Positions 32,301-41,700 of a stretch of DNA of 64,000 bases are shown piece after piece. The position numbers and the translations under genes are program-made. This stretch comes from DATKZM01 sp035527975 (GTDB lineage: Bacteria > Pseudomonadota > Alphaproteobacteria > JAPULJ01): positions 1 through 64,000 of the forward strand of contig DATKZM010000008.1 of assembly GCA_035527975.1 (NCBI GenBank). The letters are read 5' to 3'. The number at the start of each line of letters is the position of its first letter. Within the stretch, counting starts at the first letter, position 1. A model generated the notes under the pieces. The model saw nothing but the letters and a program-made list of their open reading frames with translations. It was not told the DNA's origin and did no database searches.

Positions 32301-33290
32301 TCATATCTCAAGCACGACTTTGCCTATGATCGAGCGGTCCTCTACGACGGCGATCGCCTCAGCAATTTTGTCGAGGGGAAAGCGTTGATGGATGTGCGGT
32401 GCCAGCTTGCCCTCCCGGTAGAGGCGGACCATTTCCGCCTGACCGTGATGCACGGACTTGTTGTCACGCGCATAAATCGCATTGATCGACGAGCCGACCA
32501 CCGAGATGTTTTTCAAAAGCAGGTAGTTGGTCTTTACGTCGGCGATCCGCCCGCCCATGAATCCCAGCACCACGATGCGGCCGTTGAAGGCGAGGGTGCG
32601 CAGACAGGCATCGAAGATATCGCCGCCCACCACGTCGAGCACCACATCGACGTCGCGCCCGCCGGTCGCCTGCCTGACCTGGTCGCGCACGCCGTCTTTC
32701 AGCTCGTCGCCGGACATGTCGATAATGTGGTCGGCGCCGGCGGCCTTGACCGCATCCGCCTTTGACATCGTCGTGAGCCCGGCCAGTACCGTGCCAGCGC
32801 CGAGCGCCTTGGCCAGTGCCACCCCGGCGATGCCGACGCCGCCGGCCGCACCTGTTACCAGCACCACCTCGCCCGGTTGGAGCGCGGCGCGGTCGACCAG
32901 CGCCGCCCAGACGGTCTGGAACGCCACGCCCATCGCGGCCGCGTCGTCGAGCGGCATGTCGTTCGGCAGTTTGAAACAATTGGTGACCGGCACCGCCACT
33001 TTCTCCGCAAAGGCGCCGTAGTGCACGTAGAACAGCACCCGATCTCCGACAGCGAAGCCAGATACGCCTTCGCCGATGGCGCAGACCGTCCCGGTAGCAT
33101 CCTTGCCCAACACATAAGGCAGGTCGGGGCGGACCTGGTACTTGCCGTCCAGCATCAGGATATCGGGGTAGTTGATCGTCGCGGCGGCCAAGTCGACGAC
33201 GACCTCGCCCGGTCCCGCGTCGGGCTCGGGGATATCGTCAACCGTAACGCCCGAACGGTTGCCCAGTTCGTGGACCCTAACTGCCTTCAT
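32301..33290 (-). CDS. NADPH:quinone oxidoreductase-like MDR protein
   Basis: 329 residues of the zinc-free medium-chain dehydrogenase type. Cofactor motif VTGAAGGVGIAGVALAKALGAG (Rossmann) and the N-terminal GKDATGTVCAIGEGV region are clear; no structural Zn cysteine cluster is seen. It likely reduces quinones or enoyl/unsaturated ketones with NAD(P)H. The ATG 33290 is preceded by three tandem copies of its own first 14 bases, each a five-codon mini-ORF ending in ATGA. It is divergent from a LysR gene. Confidence 0.9.
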   Translation of the reverse strand: MKAVRVHELGNRSGVTVDDIPEPDAGPGEVVVDLAAATINYPDILMLDGKYQVRPDLPYVLGKDATGTVCAIGEGVSGFAVGDRVLFYVHYGAFAEKVAVPVTNCFKLPNDMPLDDAAAMGVAFQTVWAALVDRAALQPGEVVLVTGAAGGVGIAGVALAKALGAGTVLAGLTTMSKADAVKAAGADHIIDMSGDELKDGVRDQVRQATGGRDVDVVLDVVGGDIFDACLRTLAFNGRIVVLGFMGGRIADVKTNYLLLKNISVVGSSINAIYARDNKSVHHGQAEMVRLYREGKLAPHIHQRFPLDKIAEAIAVVEDRSIIGKVVLEI

Positions 33291-33332
33291 GGGACTGCTT
33301 TCATGGGACGGCCTTCATCGGACTGCTTTCAT
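33277..33332 (-). repeat. four 14-bp tandem copies forming three chained mini-ORFs
   Basis: On the minus strand ATGAARGCMGTCC-like 14-mers begin at 33332, 33318, 33304 and 33290. The first three each encode five codons (MKAVR, MKAVP, MKAVP) and stop at a TGA that overlaps the next ATG as ATGA. The last ATG is the oxidoreductase start, whose protein begins MKAVRV. Because 14 is not a multiple of three, each copy shifts the frame and the chain is forced. Confidence 0.85.
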
Positions 33333-33396
33333 GTGGCGACCTTAGTAGAGATTCCCGGACCCGACGATCCCACGTTGCGCCAAAGTCTGATATAAG

Positions 33397-33412
33397 GCAA
33401 ATTCAAAATTGC
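33397..33412. promoter_or_regulatory. possible LysR-type operator
   Basis: GCAAATTCAAAATTGC, an imperfect palindrome just before the LysR start in the divergent gap. Location and AT content fit an autoregulatory LysR site, but it lies very close to the start codon and no ribosome site is evident. Confidence 0.25.
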
Positions 33413-33413
33413 T

Positions 33414-34337
33414 ATGTCTATTATCGCAAATGCCAATATTAGATCTGTCGACCTTAATCTGCTGGTCGCGCTCGATGTGCTGCTCGATGAGCGCAGCGTG
33501 ACCCGGGCCGCTGAGCGCCTTTCCTATTCCCAGCCGGCGGTGAGCGGGATGTTGAAGCGCCTGCGCGCAGTGTTCGGCGATCCGCTTTTCGTGCGCACCC
33601 AGCGTGGCCTGCTGCCGACGCCGCGGGCGCTCGAATTGATTGGCCCGGTGAAATCGGCGCTGGCCGAGCTAAACGCGGTTTTCTCCCCAGCGGCCTTCGA
33701 TCCGGCCCGGGCGAACACCGTCTTCTCGATTGCCGCGACCGACTATGCGCAACACGCGATCCTGGCGCCGACGGTCGAGGCGATGCGCTTCGAGGCGCCG
33801 GGGATCCGTCTTGCGATAAGCCCGGCCGACGCCAAGACGATGGCCGAGCAGTTGGAGACCCAGGAGATCGATTTCGCGATCACCATCCCGGAGATGGCCC
33901 CGCCGCACGCTCTGTCGCGCGAGATATTTCAAGAGCGCTATGTCTGCGCTGTGCGCAAAGACCATCCCGATGTGGGCGATGCGATGACGATCGACCAGTT
34001 TTGCGCCTTCGATCACATCCTTGTCTCGCCGGGGGGTAACAGCTTTCAGGGACCCGCCGACACCGCCCTTGAAGCGATGGGCCGGCGGCGGCGCGTCGTC
34101 ATGTCGGTGCCGAATTTCCTCATCCTTCCCAAGATGCTGCTGGCCGAGAACCTGATGGCGCTGATCCCCGAGCGGCTGATCATGGACTACCGCGACCGCC
34201 TGAAGGTGCTGCCGGTGCCCTTCGCGGTGCCGGGCTTCTCGATGATCGCAGTTTGGCACGAGCGCACACAACAAAACCCCGCGCATCGCTGGTTCCGCGA
34301 GTTGATGATCAAGAAGGCGAGCGCGGCACCGGCCTGA
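33414..34337 (+). CDS. LysR-family regulator (NodD/PcpR-like)
   Basis: 307 residues. The opening IRSVDLNLLVALDVLLDERS followed by RAAERLSYSQPAVSGMLKRL is the winged HTH of NodD-like LysR proteins, many of which respond to aromatic inducers. The effector domain follows from about residue 95. The ATG at 33414 has no clear Shine-Dalgarno. Divergent from the oxidoreductase and upstream of the tautomerase/amidohydrolase genes in the same direction, so either may be its target. Confidence 0.9.
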   Translation: MSIIANANIRSVDLNLLVALDVLLDERSVTRAAERLSYSQPAVSGMLKRLRAVFGDPLFVRTQRGLLPTPRALELIGPVKSALAELNAVFSPAAFDPARANTVFSIAATDYAQHAILAPTVEAMRFEAPGIRLAISPADAKTMAEQLETQEIDFAITIPEMAPPHALSREIFQERYVCAVRKDHPDVGDAMTIDQFCAFDHILVSPGGNSFQGPADTALEAMGRRRRVVMSVPNFLILPKMLLAENLMALIPERLIMDYRDRLKVLPVPFAVPGFSMIAVWHERTQQNPAHRWFRELMIKKASAAPA

Positions 34338-34467
34338 CGGAGCGTCAACCCCGCCCCGCGATTGGCGCGGTTGACAGGCGCCAGCCTCGATGCTGATCTC
34401 GGGCGCCTTCCGCCAGGGGCGGGATCGATCGCGTGCAGGCTGCGCCAACACTGAACGAGGGAAGGGC

Positions 34468-35562
34468 ATGCCGCAGACCGCCATTCCCTGCGTCATCATG
34501 CGCGGCGGCACCTCCAAGGGGCCGTATTTCAAGCTTGCCGACCTGCCGGAGGACCGCGAGGCCCTGACCTGGGTGCTGCTGGCGGTAATGGGCTCGCCCG
34601 ATACGCGCCAGATCGACGGCATTGGCGGCGCCCAGTGGCTGACCAGCAAGGTCGCAATGGTAGGCCCCACCGCGCGCGACGATGCCGAACTAGACTATCT
34701 ATTCGGCCAGGTGCTGGTTGACCGGGGCCATGTCGACTATGCCCCCAATTGCGGCAATATGACCTCCGGCGTTGCACCCTTCGCCATCGAGGCGGGGATG
34801 ATTGCGGCACGCGACCCGGAGACCGTCGTGCGCATCCACAACGTCAACACCGGCGCGCTGATCGAGGCGACGGTGCAAACGCCGGGCGGCCAGGTGACGT
34901 ATGAGGGCGGGGCCGCAATCGACGGCGCGCCCGGCACGGCGGCGCCGGTGATGCTCTATTTCAGCCGCATGGTGGGCTCGATCACCGGCACGCTGCTGCC
35001 GACGGGACGCCCGCGCGACACGGTCGGCGGTATCGATGTGAGCTGCGTCGATGTCGCGGTGCCGATGATCACCATGCGCGCGGCCGATCTCGGCAAGACC
35101 GGCTACGAAAGCAAGGCCGAGCTGGATGCCGACAAGGACCTTCTGGCCCGGCTTGAGACCATTCGCGTCGAAGCCTCCGAACGCATGGGCATGGGCGATC
35201 CCACTGGCCGGGTGGTGCCCAAGCTCTGTCTCATCGCCGCGCCGCGCAGCGGCGGCAGCATCAATGCGCGCTACTTTGTGCCCCAGGAATGCCACGCGAC
35301 TTTTCCATTGGTGGGCGGCATGTGCCTGGCGGCGGCAGCCGTGACATCAGGCACGGTGACCGACGGCATCGCACGCATCAGCGATGCGCCCGAACAGTCG
35401 GTGGTGATCGAGCATCCGGCGGGCCAGCTCGAAACAATGATTGAGTTCGAAGGCACGCGCGCATCGCCTGAAATCACCCGTGTCGGCTTCATGCGCACTG
35501 CGCGCCGGCTCATGCAGGGCACGGTCTACGTCCCGGCGGCGATCTGGGGCGGCCGGCGCTAG
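34468..35562 (+). CDS. PrpF-family isomerase, 4-oxalomesaconate tautomerase-like (GalD-like)
   Basis: 364 residues of the PrpF/DapF-type double-barrel fold. Marks are PCVIMRGGTSKGPYF at the start, the NCGNMTSGVAPFA segment with the catalytic-type Cys, and FPLVGGMCLAAAA late. GalD moves a double bond in 4-oxalomesaconate during gallate or protocatechuate breakdown; PrpF isomerises methylaconitate. Context (Mo hydroxylase, deaminase, cupin dioxygenase) favours an aromatic-ring-product tautomerase. ATG 34468 has GAGGGAAGG upstream; the in-frame start at 34390 is less likely. Confidence 0.85.
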   Translation: MPQTAIPCVIMRGGTSKGPYFKLADLPEDREALTWVLLAVMGSPDTRQIDGIGGAQWLTSKVAMVGPTARDDAELDYLFGQVLVDRGHVDYAPNCGNMTSGVAPFAIEAGMIAARDPETVVRIHNVNTGALIEATVQTPGGQVTYEGGAAIDGAPGTAAPVMLYFSRMVGSITGTLLPTGRPRDTVGGIDVSCVDVAVPMITMRAADLGKTGYESKAELDADKDLLARLETIRVEASERMGMGDPTGRVVPKLCLIAAPRSGGSINARYFVPQECHATFPLVGGMCLAAAAVTSGTVTDGIARISDAPEQSVVIEHPAGQLETMIEFEGTRASPEITRVGFMRTARRLMQGTVYVPAAIWGGRR

Positions 35563-35590
35563 CCGGGCAAGTCCCGTCCAACAACACATC

Positions 35591-35632
35591 CAGGCACGAC
35601 ACGTCCAGGCACGATACGCCAGGCACGTTACG
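35591..35632 (+). repeat. three tandem 13-15 bp repeats
   Basis: CAGGCACGACACGTC, CAGGCACGATACGC and CAGGCACGTTACG follow each other without gap and end 16 bases before the amidohydrolase start. Each keeps the CAGGCACG core. Confidence 0.75.
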
Positions 35633-35648
35633 AGAGAATGGAACGAGA

Positions 35649-37058
35649 ATGAACCAAGCTCCCAAGCACGCCGATCAATTGGTTGTCGGCATCGACTGGC
35701 TGATCACCGTGGACGAGACCCGCCGGATTGTCCGGGACGCCGCCATCGCAATCGTCGACGGCAAGTTCGCGGCGATCGGCAAGACGGCGGAGATCGAGGC
35801 GGGCTGGCAAGCGGATACAAAGCTCGATGCCTGGGGCATGGTCGGAACGCCGGGCTTCGTCGACAACCACCTTCATTCCTCATTCCAGATGGCGCGCGGC
35901 CTCGCCGACGAGGCCAACGCGCAGTCGTTCCTCTTCGAGCACATGTACCCGTACGAAGGCGCGATGAGCCGCGACGACGTGCGGGTCAGCGCGAGCCTGG
36001 CGGCGATGGAGCTGTTGCGTCACGGCGTTACCTGCTTCATCGATCCGGGCAACTACCATCCCGAAGCCACCATCGAGGCGGTCGCCGCAGCCGGTGGGCG
36101 CATGGTGATTTCGCGCTCGTCTTTCGATCTCACCAAATCGGTGATGGGCGTGCTGCCCGAGACGATGATCGAAAGCACGGAGACATGCGTCGATGCGACC
36201 GCCGCCCTCTTCGCCGCGCATCACGGCGATGCTGGCGGACGGCTGACGGTCAGCGCCTCCTTCCGCGGCCTCAACAACGCGTCCGACGATCTCATCGTGG
36301 GGCTGAAGGAGCTGGCCGACAAACACGGCGCGCTGCTGCAGACCCATGCATGTTTCAGCTATTCGACCCATGACGGCAGCCTCGCCGCTCACGGCAAGCC
36401 CGAGATCGAGCGCCTGGAGGATCTTGGCGTGCTCGACGAGCGCATGCTGCTGGTCCATTCGGGCTGGCTCGAGCCGCAAGAGATCGAGATTATCGCCCGC
36501 CGCAAGCCAACGCTCGTCGCCGCACCCTCGTCAAGCCTGCATAACGGCTATGGCAACTTTGTGATGGGCAAGCTGCCCGAGCTGATGGCGCTCGGCGTGA
36601 ACGTATCCATCGGCTCCGATCACGCCTGTTCGGGCATCACCGACATGGCGCAGGAGATGTTTCTGGTCGCTGGCGGCTACAAGGAAACCCGCATCAATCC
36701 GCGGGTCATGCCGCCGGAGCATGTCGTCGAGATGGCGACCATCAACGGCGCCAAAGGCGCAGGGCTAGCGCACCGGATCGGCAGCGTGGAGGTCGGCAAG
36801 GAGGCCGATCTAGTGCTGTTCGACACGCGCTGGCCGGAATGGCAGCCGCTCTACAATCCGGTCTCCAACCTGGTTTACGCCGCCACCGGCAGCACCATCG
36901 CCCATGTCCTGGTGGGCGGCGAGGTGGTGGTTCGCGACGGGCATCTGACGCGGCTCGACGAGGACGTAATCCTCGCCGATGTGCGCGCTACGGCAGAGCG
37001 CATTGCCGGCCGGCTCGACATGGACAAAGTCGTCAAGCTGAAATGGCCGGTGGAATGA
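35649..37058 (+). CDS. amidohydrolase-superfamily deaminase/chlorohydrolase (AtzA/TrzA-like)
   Basis: 469 residues of the TIM-barrel metal-dependent hydrolases. Metal ligands are clear: VDNHLHSSF (HxH), LLQTHACFS, LLVHSGW and IGSDHAC (Asp/His). The C-terminus returns to the small beta domain (VEVGKEADLVLFDT). Such enzymes remove amino or chloro groups from N-heterocycles (triazines, guanine, cytosine, S-adenosylhomocysteine). Together with the Mo hydroxylase downstream it suggests purine-, pyrimidine- or triazine-like substrate handling; substrate not assignable. Confidence 0.87.
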   Translation: MNQAPKHADQLVVGIDWLITVDETRRIVRDAAIAIVDGKFAAIGKTAEIEAGWQADTKLDAWGMVGTPGFVDNHLHSSFQMARGLADEANAQSFLFEHMYPYEGAMSRDDVRVSASLAAMELLRHGVTCFIDPGNYHPEATIEAVAAAGGRMVISRSSFDLTKSVMGVLPETMIESTETCVDATAALFAAHHGDAGGRLTVSASFRGLNNASDDLIVGLKELADKHGALLQTHACFSYSTHDGSLAAHGKPEIERLEDLGVLDERMLLVHSGWLEPQEIEIIARRKPTLVAAPSSSLHNGYGNFVMGKLPELMALGVNVSIGSDHACSGITDMAQEMFLVAGGYKETRINPRVMPPEHVVEMATINGAKGAGLAHRIGSVEVGKEADLVLFDTRWPEWQPLYNPVSNLVYAATGSTIAHVLVGGEVVVRDGHLTRLDEDVILADVRATAERIAGRLDMDKVVKLKWPVE

Positions 37059-37094
37059 CGGCATTGGGTTGAGCTGTCGGAGCCAAACGATCGC

Positions 37095-38033
37095 TCAGCC
37101 GCCGATCCCGTTGGCCTCCAGAAAGCGGGTCATCGCCTGGATACAGGCTTCGGGCTTTTCGATCTGCAGCATGTGTCCGGTCTCGGGGATCGCCTCGTAG
37201 GGGTATCCGTGCTCGTCGTGCAGCGCCTTGTTGGCGCGCGCCGTTGGCGGGTTGCCCTTCATGTCCGGATCGGCGCCGATCGTCAGCACCGGGCCGCCAT
37301 AGTCCTCGTAGCGTGGCCAGAGATTGAGCGTCAACGCCTCCAGATAGATCGCCGCTTCGAGCTCGCGCTGGCAGGCGAGCGCCCAGTCGCCCACCTCCTC
37401 GTCCTTGCGCAACACTGCCTCGGCCATCAGCGCGTGCGCGCCCTCGACCCAGCGGCTGTGCGCGCGGTTCCCGGAATAGTCGCGGGCGAGCTCGGCGGGC
37501 TCCTTGAAGCGGGGCGTGCGGTTCAGCGCCCAGTCGATCAGGCGGTGCTCGAAGGCGCGCATCGCCTCGTAAAGCCAATGACCTTCGAGCGGTAAGTTAG
37601 GTGGGTCGAACAGCACCAGTGCATCCCAGCGCCAGCCGATCTCCACCGCGTGCTTCATCGCGGTCCGTCCCGACATGGAATGGAAGACGCCGACACTTGT
37701 CTTGGCGCCCAAGCGTTCGGTGACACCCTGATAGATGGTTTCCAGATCGTGGGTGAATTGCAGGTAGTTGTGCCGGTCGCCTGGGCTCGGCGCGTTCTGG
37801 CCATGATTGCGGAAGTCGAAAATGATCAGCTCGAAGCGATCCTGCAGCGGTCCCCAGAAGGGCAGGTAGCCGTCGACGGCAAAGCCGTTGCCGTGGCTCA
37901 CGAAAAGGCGCACGCCGCCGGGATTGCCGTGCTGGCGGATACGGATCGGCACGCCATCATCCATGGCGAGATCGAAGCTCTGATGCGGGGTCGGCAGGAC
38001 GAAAGACATGGCGGCGATGGCCTCGGTGAACAT
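37095..38033 (-). CDS. alpha/beta hydrolase
   Basis: 312 residues. The fold is shown by VRLFVSHGNGFAVDGYLPFW (HGNG oxyanion motif), FDFRNHGQNAP, the nucleophile region GVFHSMSGRTA (HSMSG), and the catalytic His in PETGHMLQIE. Start taken at ATG 38033, or at 38009 (MSFVLP); the long frame to 38621 is a shadow of the divergent cupin gene. The only minus-strand gene in this block, it is divergent from the cupin gene by 168 bases. It may hydrolyse an ester, lactone or C-C bond of a catabolic intermediate. Confidence 0.82.
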   Translation of the reverse strand: MFTEAIAAMSFVLPTPHQSFDLAMDDGVPIRIRQHGNPGGVRLFVSHGNGFAVDGYLPFWGPLQDRFELIIFDFRNHGQNAPSPGDRHNYLQFTHDLETIYQGVTERLGAKTSVGVFHSMSGRTAMKHAVEIGWRWDALVLFDPPNLPLEGHWLYEAMRAFEHRLIDWALNRTPRFKEPAELARDYSGNRAHSRWVEGAHALMAEAVLRKDEEVGDWALACQRELEAAIYLEALTLNLWPRYEDYGGPVLTIGADPDMKGNPPTARANKALHDEHGYPYEAIPETGHMLQIEKPEACIQAMTRFLEANGIGG

Positions 38034-38201
38034 GTAATTGGCAGCGGCGGACTCTAGTGGAAGCGCCTGTAACCGGCAAAGCCCCATCCCTGGATCTGCG
38101 CTTGCGGGCGGCGCATGGGACGTATTCGGCAGGGGCGGGGTATCGTCGACCCCCGGCGCATGGTCTAAAATGCGGCGGAAGTGAAACTGGGAGAACCAGC
38201 G

Positions 38202-38747
38202 ATGGCGTCCTATTCCCTTGAGACGTTCTGCGACGATTGCCGGGCCAATGTGAAAGCCGGTGCCGCCGGCCGGGAACAGGTCCGCAAGGATGTCGAGCGA
38301 TTGCTGGCCGAGGACGGCTTCGTGGCCGAGCATTTCGGGCCGGACGCCGAGCCCGGCATTCGGGTGCTCCATACCGACCCGGACACCGGCTTTCAGGTCC
38401 TCGCGCACATCTATGCCGAGGGCAAGGACTCGCCGCCCCACGATCACGGGACATCCTGGGCGGTTTACGGACAGGCGGTGAAGCACACCGATATGAAGGT
38501 GTGGCGGCGGACCGATGACGGCGGTCAGGCCGGCCGGGCCGAGGTTGAGGTCGACCAGACCTTTCGCCTCGATCCGCCCATGGCCGGCACCTTCGAGCCG
38601 GGCCAGATCCATTCGATCCATTTCCCCGCAGGCGCAAGCTTCCTGCGGGTCACCGGCGCGGACCTCAAGAAAATTCCGACCCGCCGCTTCGACCCGGAGG
38701 CCAAACTGGTCACCGAGGATGCAGGCATATCAGGGGTTGCACGGTAG
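38202..38747 (+). CDS. cupin protein of the thiol-dioxygenase (CDO/MDO-like) type
   Basis: 181 residues. The cupin has PPHDHGTSWAVYG (HxH iron ligands, about residues 80-92) and a third His in GQIHSIHFP (about 138-146), the three-His site of cysteine and 3-mercaptopropionate dioxygenases. No pathway partner makes the thiol clear. ATG 38202 has GGGAG upstream; the GTG at 38181 is a weaker choice. It precedes the Mo-hydroxylase genes by 52 bases on the same strand. Confidence 0.8.
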   Translation: MASYSLETFCDDCRANVKAGAAGREQVRKDVERLLAEDGFVAEHFGPDAEPGIRVLHTDPDTGFQVLAHIYAEGKDSPPHDHGTSWAVYGQAVKHTDMKVWRRTDDGGQAGRAEVEVDQTFRLDPPMAGTFEPGQIHSIHFPAGASFLRVTGADLKKIPTRRFDPEAKLVTEDAGISGVAR

Positions 38748-38759
38748 GCCGCCGGGCGA

Positions 38760-38785
38760 GCCGGGCAGGTAAGTTGGGCAGGAAA
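38760..38785 (+). repeat. 13-bp tandem duplication
   Basis: GCCGGGCAGGTAA is followed directly by GTTGGGCAGGAAA (10 of 13 identical), ending 14 bases before the start of the Mo-hydroxylase fusion gene. Confidence 0.5.
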
Positions 38786-38799
38786 GCCGTACAGCGATT

Positions 38800-41700
38800 A
38801 TGACAGATACCGAAACGTCCACGGCCGCTGCTAAGACGCCTTCCGGGGTCTCGCGCGAAGCTCCGCCGGAAACACCATATGTCGGCCGGCCGCTGGAACG
38901 CGAAGAGGACCTCCGCCTGCTTCGCGGCCGGGGGCGATTCGCCGACGACATCGCAGCGCCCCCGAGAACGGTGCACGCCGCGATCCTGCGCTCGCCCCAT
39001 GCCCACGCCACCATAGACAGCATCGCGACCGATCAGGCTCTGGCACAGCCAGGCGTTTACGCGGTCATCACCGGCGAGGACGTAAAGGCGCTTTCCGATC
39101 CCTTTCTGGTGGTGCTGCGCCAGCCCTTGCACCAATGGTCGCTCGCGGTCGGGCGCGTGCGCTATGTCGGCGAGCCGGTCGCAATGGTTCTCGCCGACGA
39201 CCGCTATCTGGCCGAGGACGCGCTCGATGCCTTGACGGTCTCGTATAGCGAGCTGCCGGTCGCGATTGACCTGGAGGAGGCCGCCAAGGACGGCGCGCCG
39301 CTGGTGCATGAAGAGGCCGGCACCAACCTCGTCTCCGTGCGCGATTTCACCTACGGCGATCCCGACGCCGCCTTCGTCGAGGCCGACCACCGCTTTTCGC
39401 TCACCACTCGTTTTCCCCGGCATTCCTACATGCCGATCGAGTGCTTCGTGGTCGTCGCCGAGTATCATGAGGAGGACGCGTCCTACGACGTGCTCTCCAA
39501 CTTCCAGGGCCCCTATAGCACCCATCCGGTGATGTCGCGGTCCTTGCGGGTGCCCGGCTCGCGGCTGCGCCTGCGCACGCCTCGCGATTCGGGCGGCAGC
39601 TTCGGCATCAAGCAGGCGGTGTTCCCCTACATCGTGTTGATGAGCCTTGCCGCGCGGATCGTCGGGCGGCCGGTCAAGTGGATCGAAGACCGCTACGAGC
39701 ATCTGCTCGCGGCCAATTCGTGCCCTGGACGCGTCACCACGATTGAAGCTGCGGTGCAGGACGACGGTAAGATCACCGCGCTTAAGTATGATCAGCTCGA
39801 GGATTACGGGGCTTATCTGCGCGCGCCCATGCCGGGGCCGCTCTACCGTATGCAGGGCGCCATGACAGGTGCCTACGATATCCCCAACCTCGCCGTTACC
39901 AACAAGATGGTGATGACGAATATGATGCCCGCCGGGCTGGTGCGCGGTTTCGGCGGCCCGCAGCTTTACCTCGCGCTCGAGCGTATGACGCATAGGATTG
40001 CCGAGGAACTCGGGCTCGATCATCTCGACGTCATCCGCAAGAACCTGGTCCCGGCCGGCGTCTTTCCTTACCGCGCGGCGGGGGGCTCGTTGCTGGATTC
40101 GGGCGACTACCCCAAGGCGCTCGAGATCGCTACCGGCGAGGGCCGGCTGGAGGATCTGCGCCGCCGGCGCGATGAGGCGCGCGCCGCGGGCAAGCTCTAC
40201 GGCATCGGTTTCGCCGCCGCGGTCGAGCCCGGCATGTCCAATATGGGCTATATCAGCAATCTGTTGACCGCCGAGGAACGCGAGCGCGCCGGGCCCAAGA
40301 ACGGCGCGGTTTCGCTGGCGACGGTCAATGTCGATCCTTTGGGAACGGTCTCGGTCACGGCGGACTGCATGCCCCAGGGCCAGGGGCACGAGACGACACT
40401 GGCCCAGATCGTCGCCGATCAGCTTGGCCTCAAACCGGACGACATCACGGTCAATCTCGAGCACGACACCCAAAAGGACCAGTGGTCGATCGCTGCGGGC
40501 ACCTATTCGTGCCGCTTCGCACCGGGCACGGCGGTGGCCATGCACCAGGCCGCCGGCCAGGTGCGCGCCAAGCTCGCCACGATCGCCGCCAAGAACCTCA
40601 ATGTCCGGCCCGACGATCTGGAATTCGCCAATGGCAAGATCCATGCGCGCGGCAACCCCGATAACGCCGTTGCCTTTGGCCGCGCGGCCGGAGTGTCGCA
40701 TTGGGCGCCGGCCGAACTGCCCGAGGGGTTGACGGCGGGTTTGCGCGAAACGGCGTCCTGGACGCCGCCCGAGCTGGAGGCCCCGACACCAGGCGATCAC
40801 ATCAACACCTCGCTCACCTACGGCTTCATGTTCGATATGTGCGGCGTCGAGGTCGATCCCGTTACCGCGCAGGTGCGCATCGACCGTTACGTCACCATCC
40901 ATGATTCGGGCACGCTGCTGAACCCGCTGATCGCCAAGGGCCAGTATCTCGGCTCCTTCGCGCAAGGGGTCGGGACGGCGCTGCACGAAGAGTACGTCTA
41001 TGGCGAGGATGGCAGTTTCCAGACCGGTACCTTTGCCGACTACATCGTGCCGACCGTGAACGAGGTGCCGGAGCTGGAACTGCTCCACATGGAGAGCCCC
41101 TCGCCCTTCACGCCGCTCGGCGCCAAGGGGCTCGGCGAGGGCAACTGCATGACCACGCCGGTCTGCATCGCCAATGCCGTCGCCGACGCGCTTGGCGTGA
41201 AGGACGTGCAGATCCCGCTGACGCCCAAACGGTTGCATGCGCTGATGGCCGATACGGACGAGCCGGCCCCGCCCGAAGGCGCAATGGCGCCGGAAGCCGC
41301 GCGGGTTGCGGGCGGGCGCGCCGTAGCCGGCAGCGGCTCGCTCGAGATCGCTGCCCCGCCCCAAACGGTGTGGAAGGCGCTGCTTGATCCCGAGGTGCTG
41401 CGCGCCGTCATCCCCGGCTGCCATGCGCTGGAAGAGACGGCGGAGAACCAGTACCGGGCGCAGGTGACGCTAGGGGTCGGCCCGGTGCGCGGCCGGTTCG
41501 ATGCGCGGGTCAGCCTCTCCGACCTCGAGCCCCCGCACGCGGCGACGCTGTCGGGCGGCATCGACGGGTCGCTCGGCCAGGCCAGCGGGGCGGGGCGCGT
41601 GCGGCTTGCGGCGGCCGGGACCGGGACCCGCATCGACTATGACTACACTGTCGATGTCAGCGGCAAGGCCGCCGCCGTGGGCGCGCGCATGATGAAGAGC

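Noticed and set aside
38710..41424. 904-codon minus-strand ORF
   Set aside because: Exactly antisense to the Mo-hydroxylase large subunit, Arg/His/Gly-rich shadow of a GC-rich gene.
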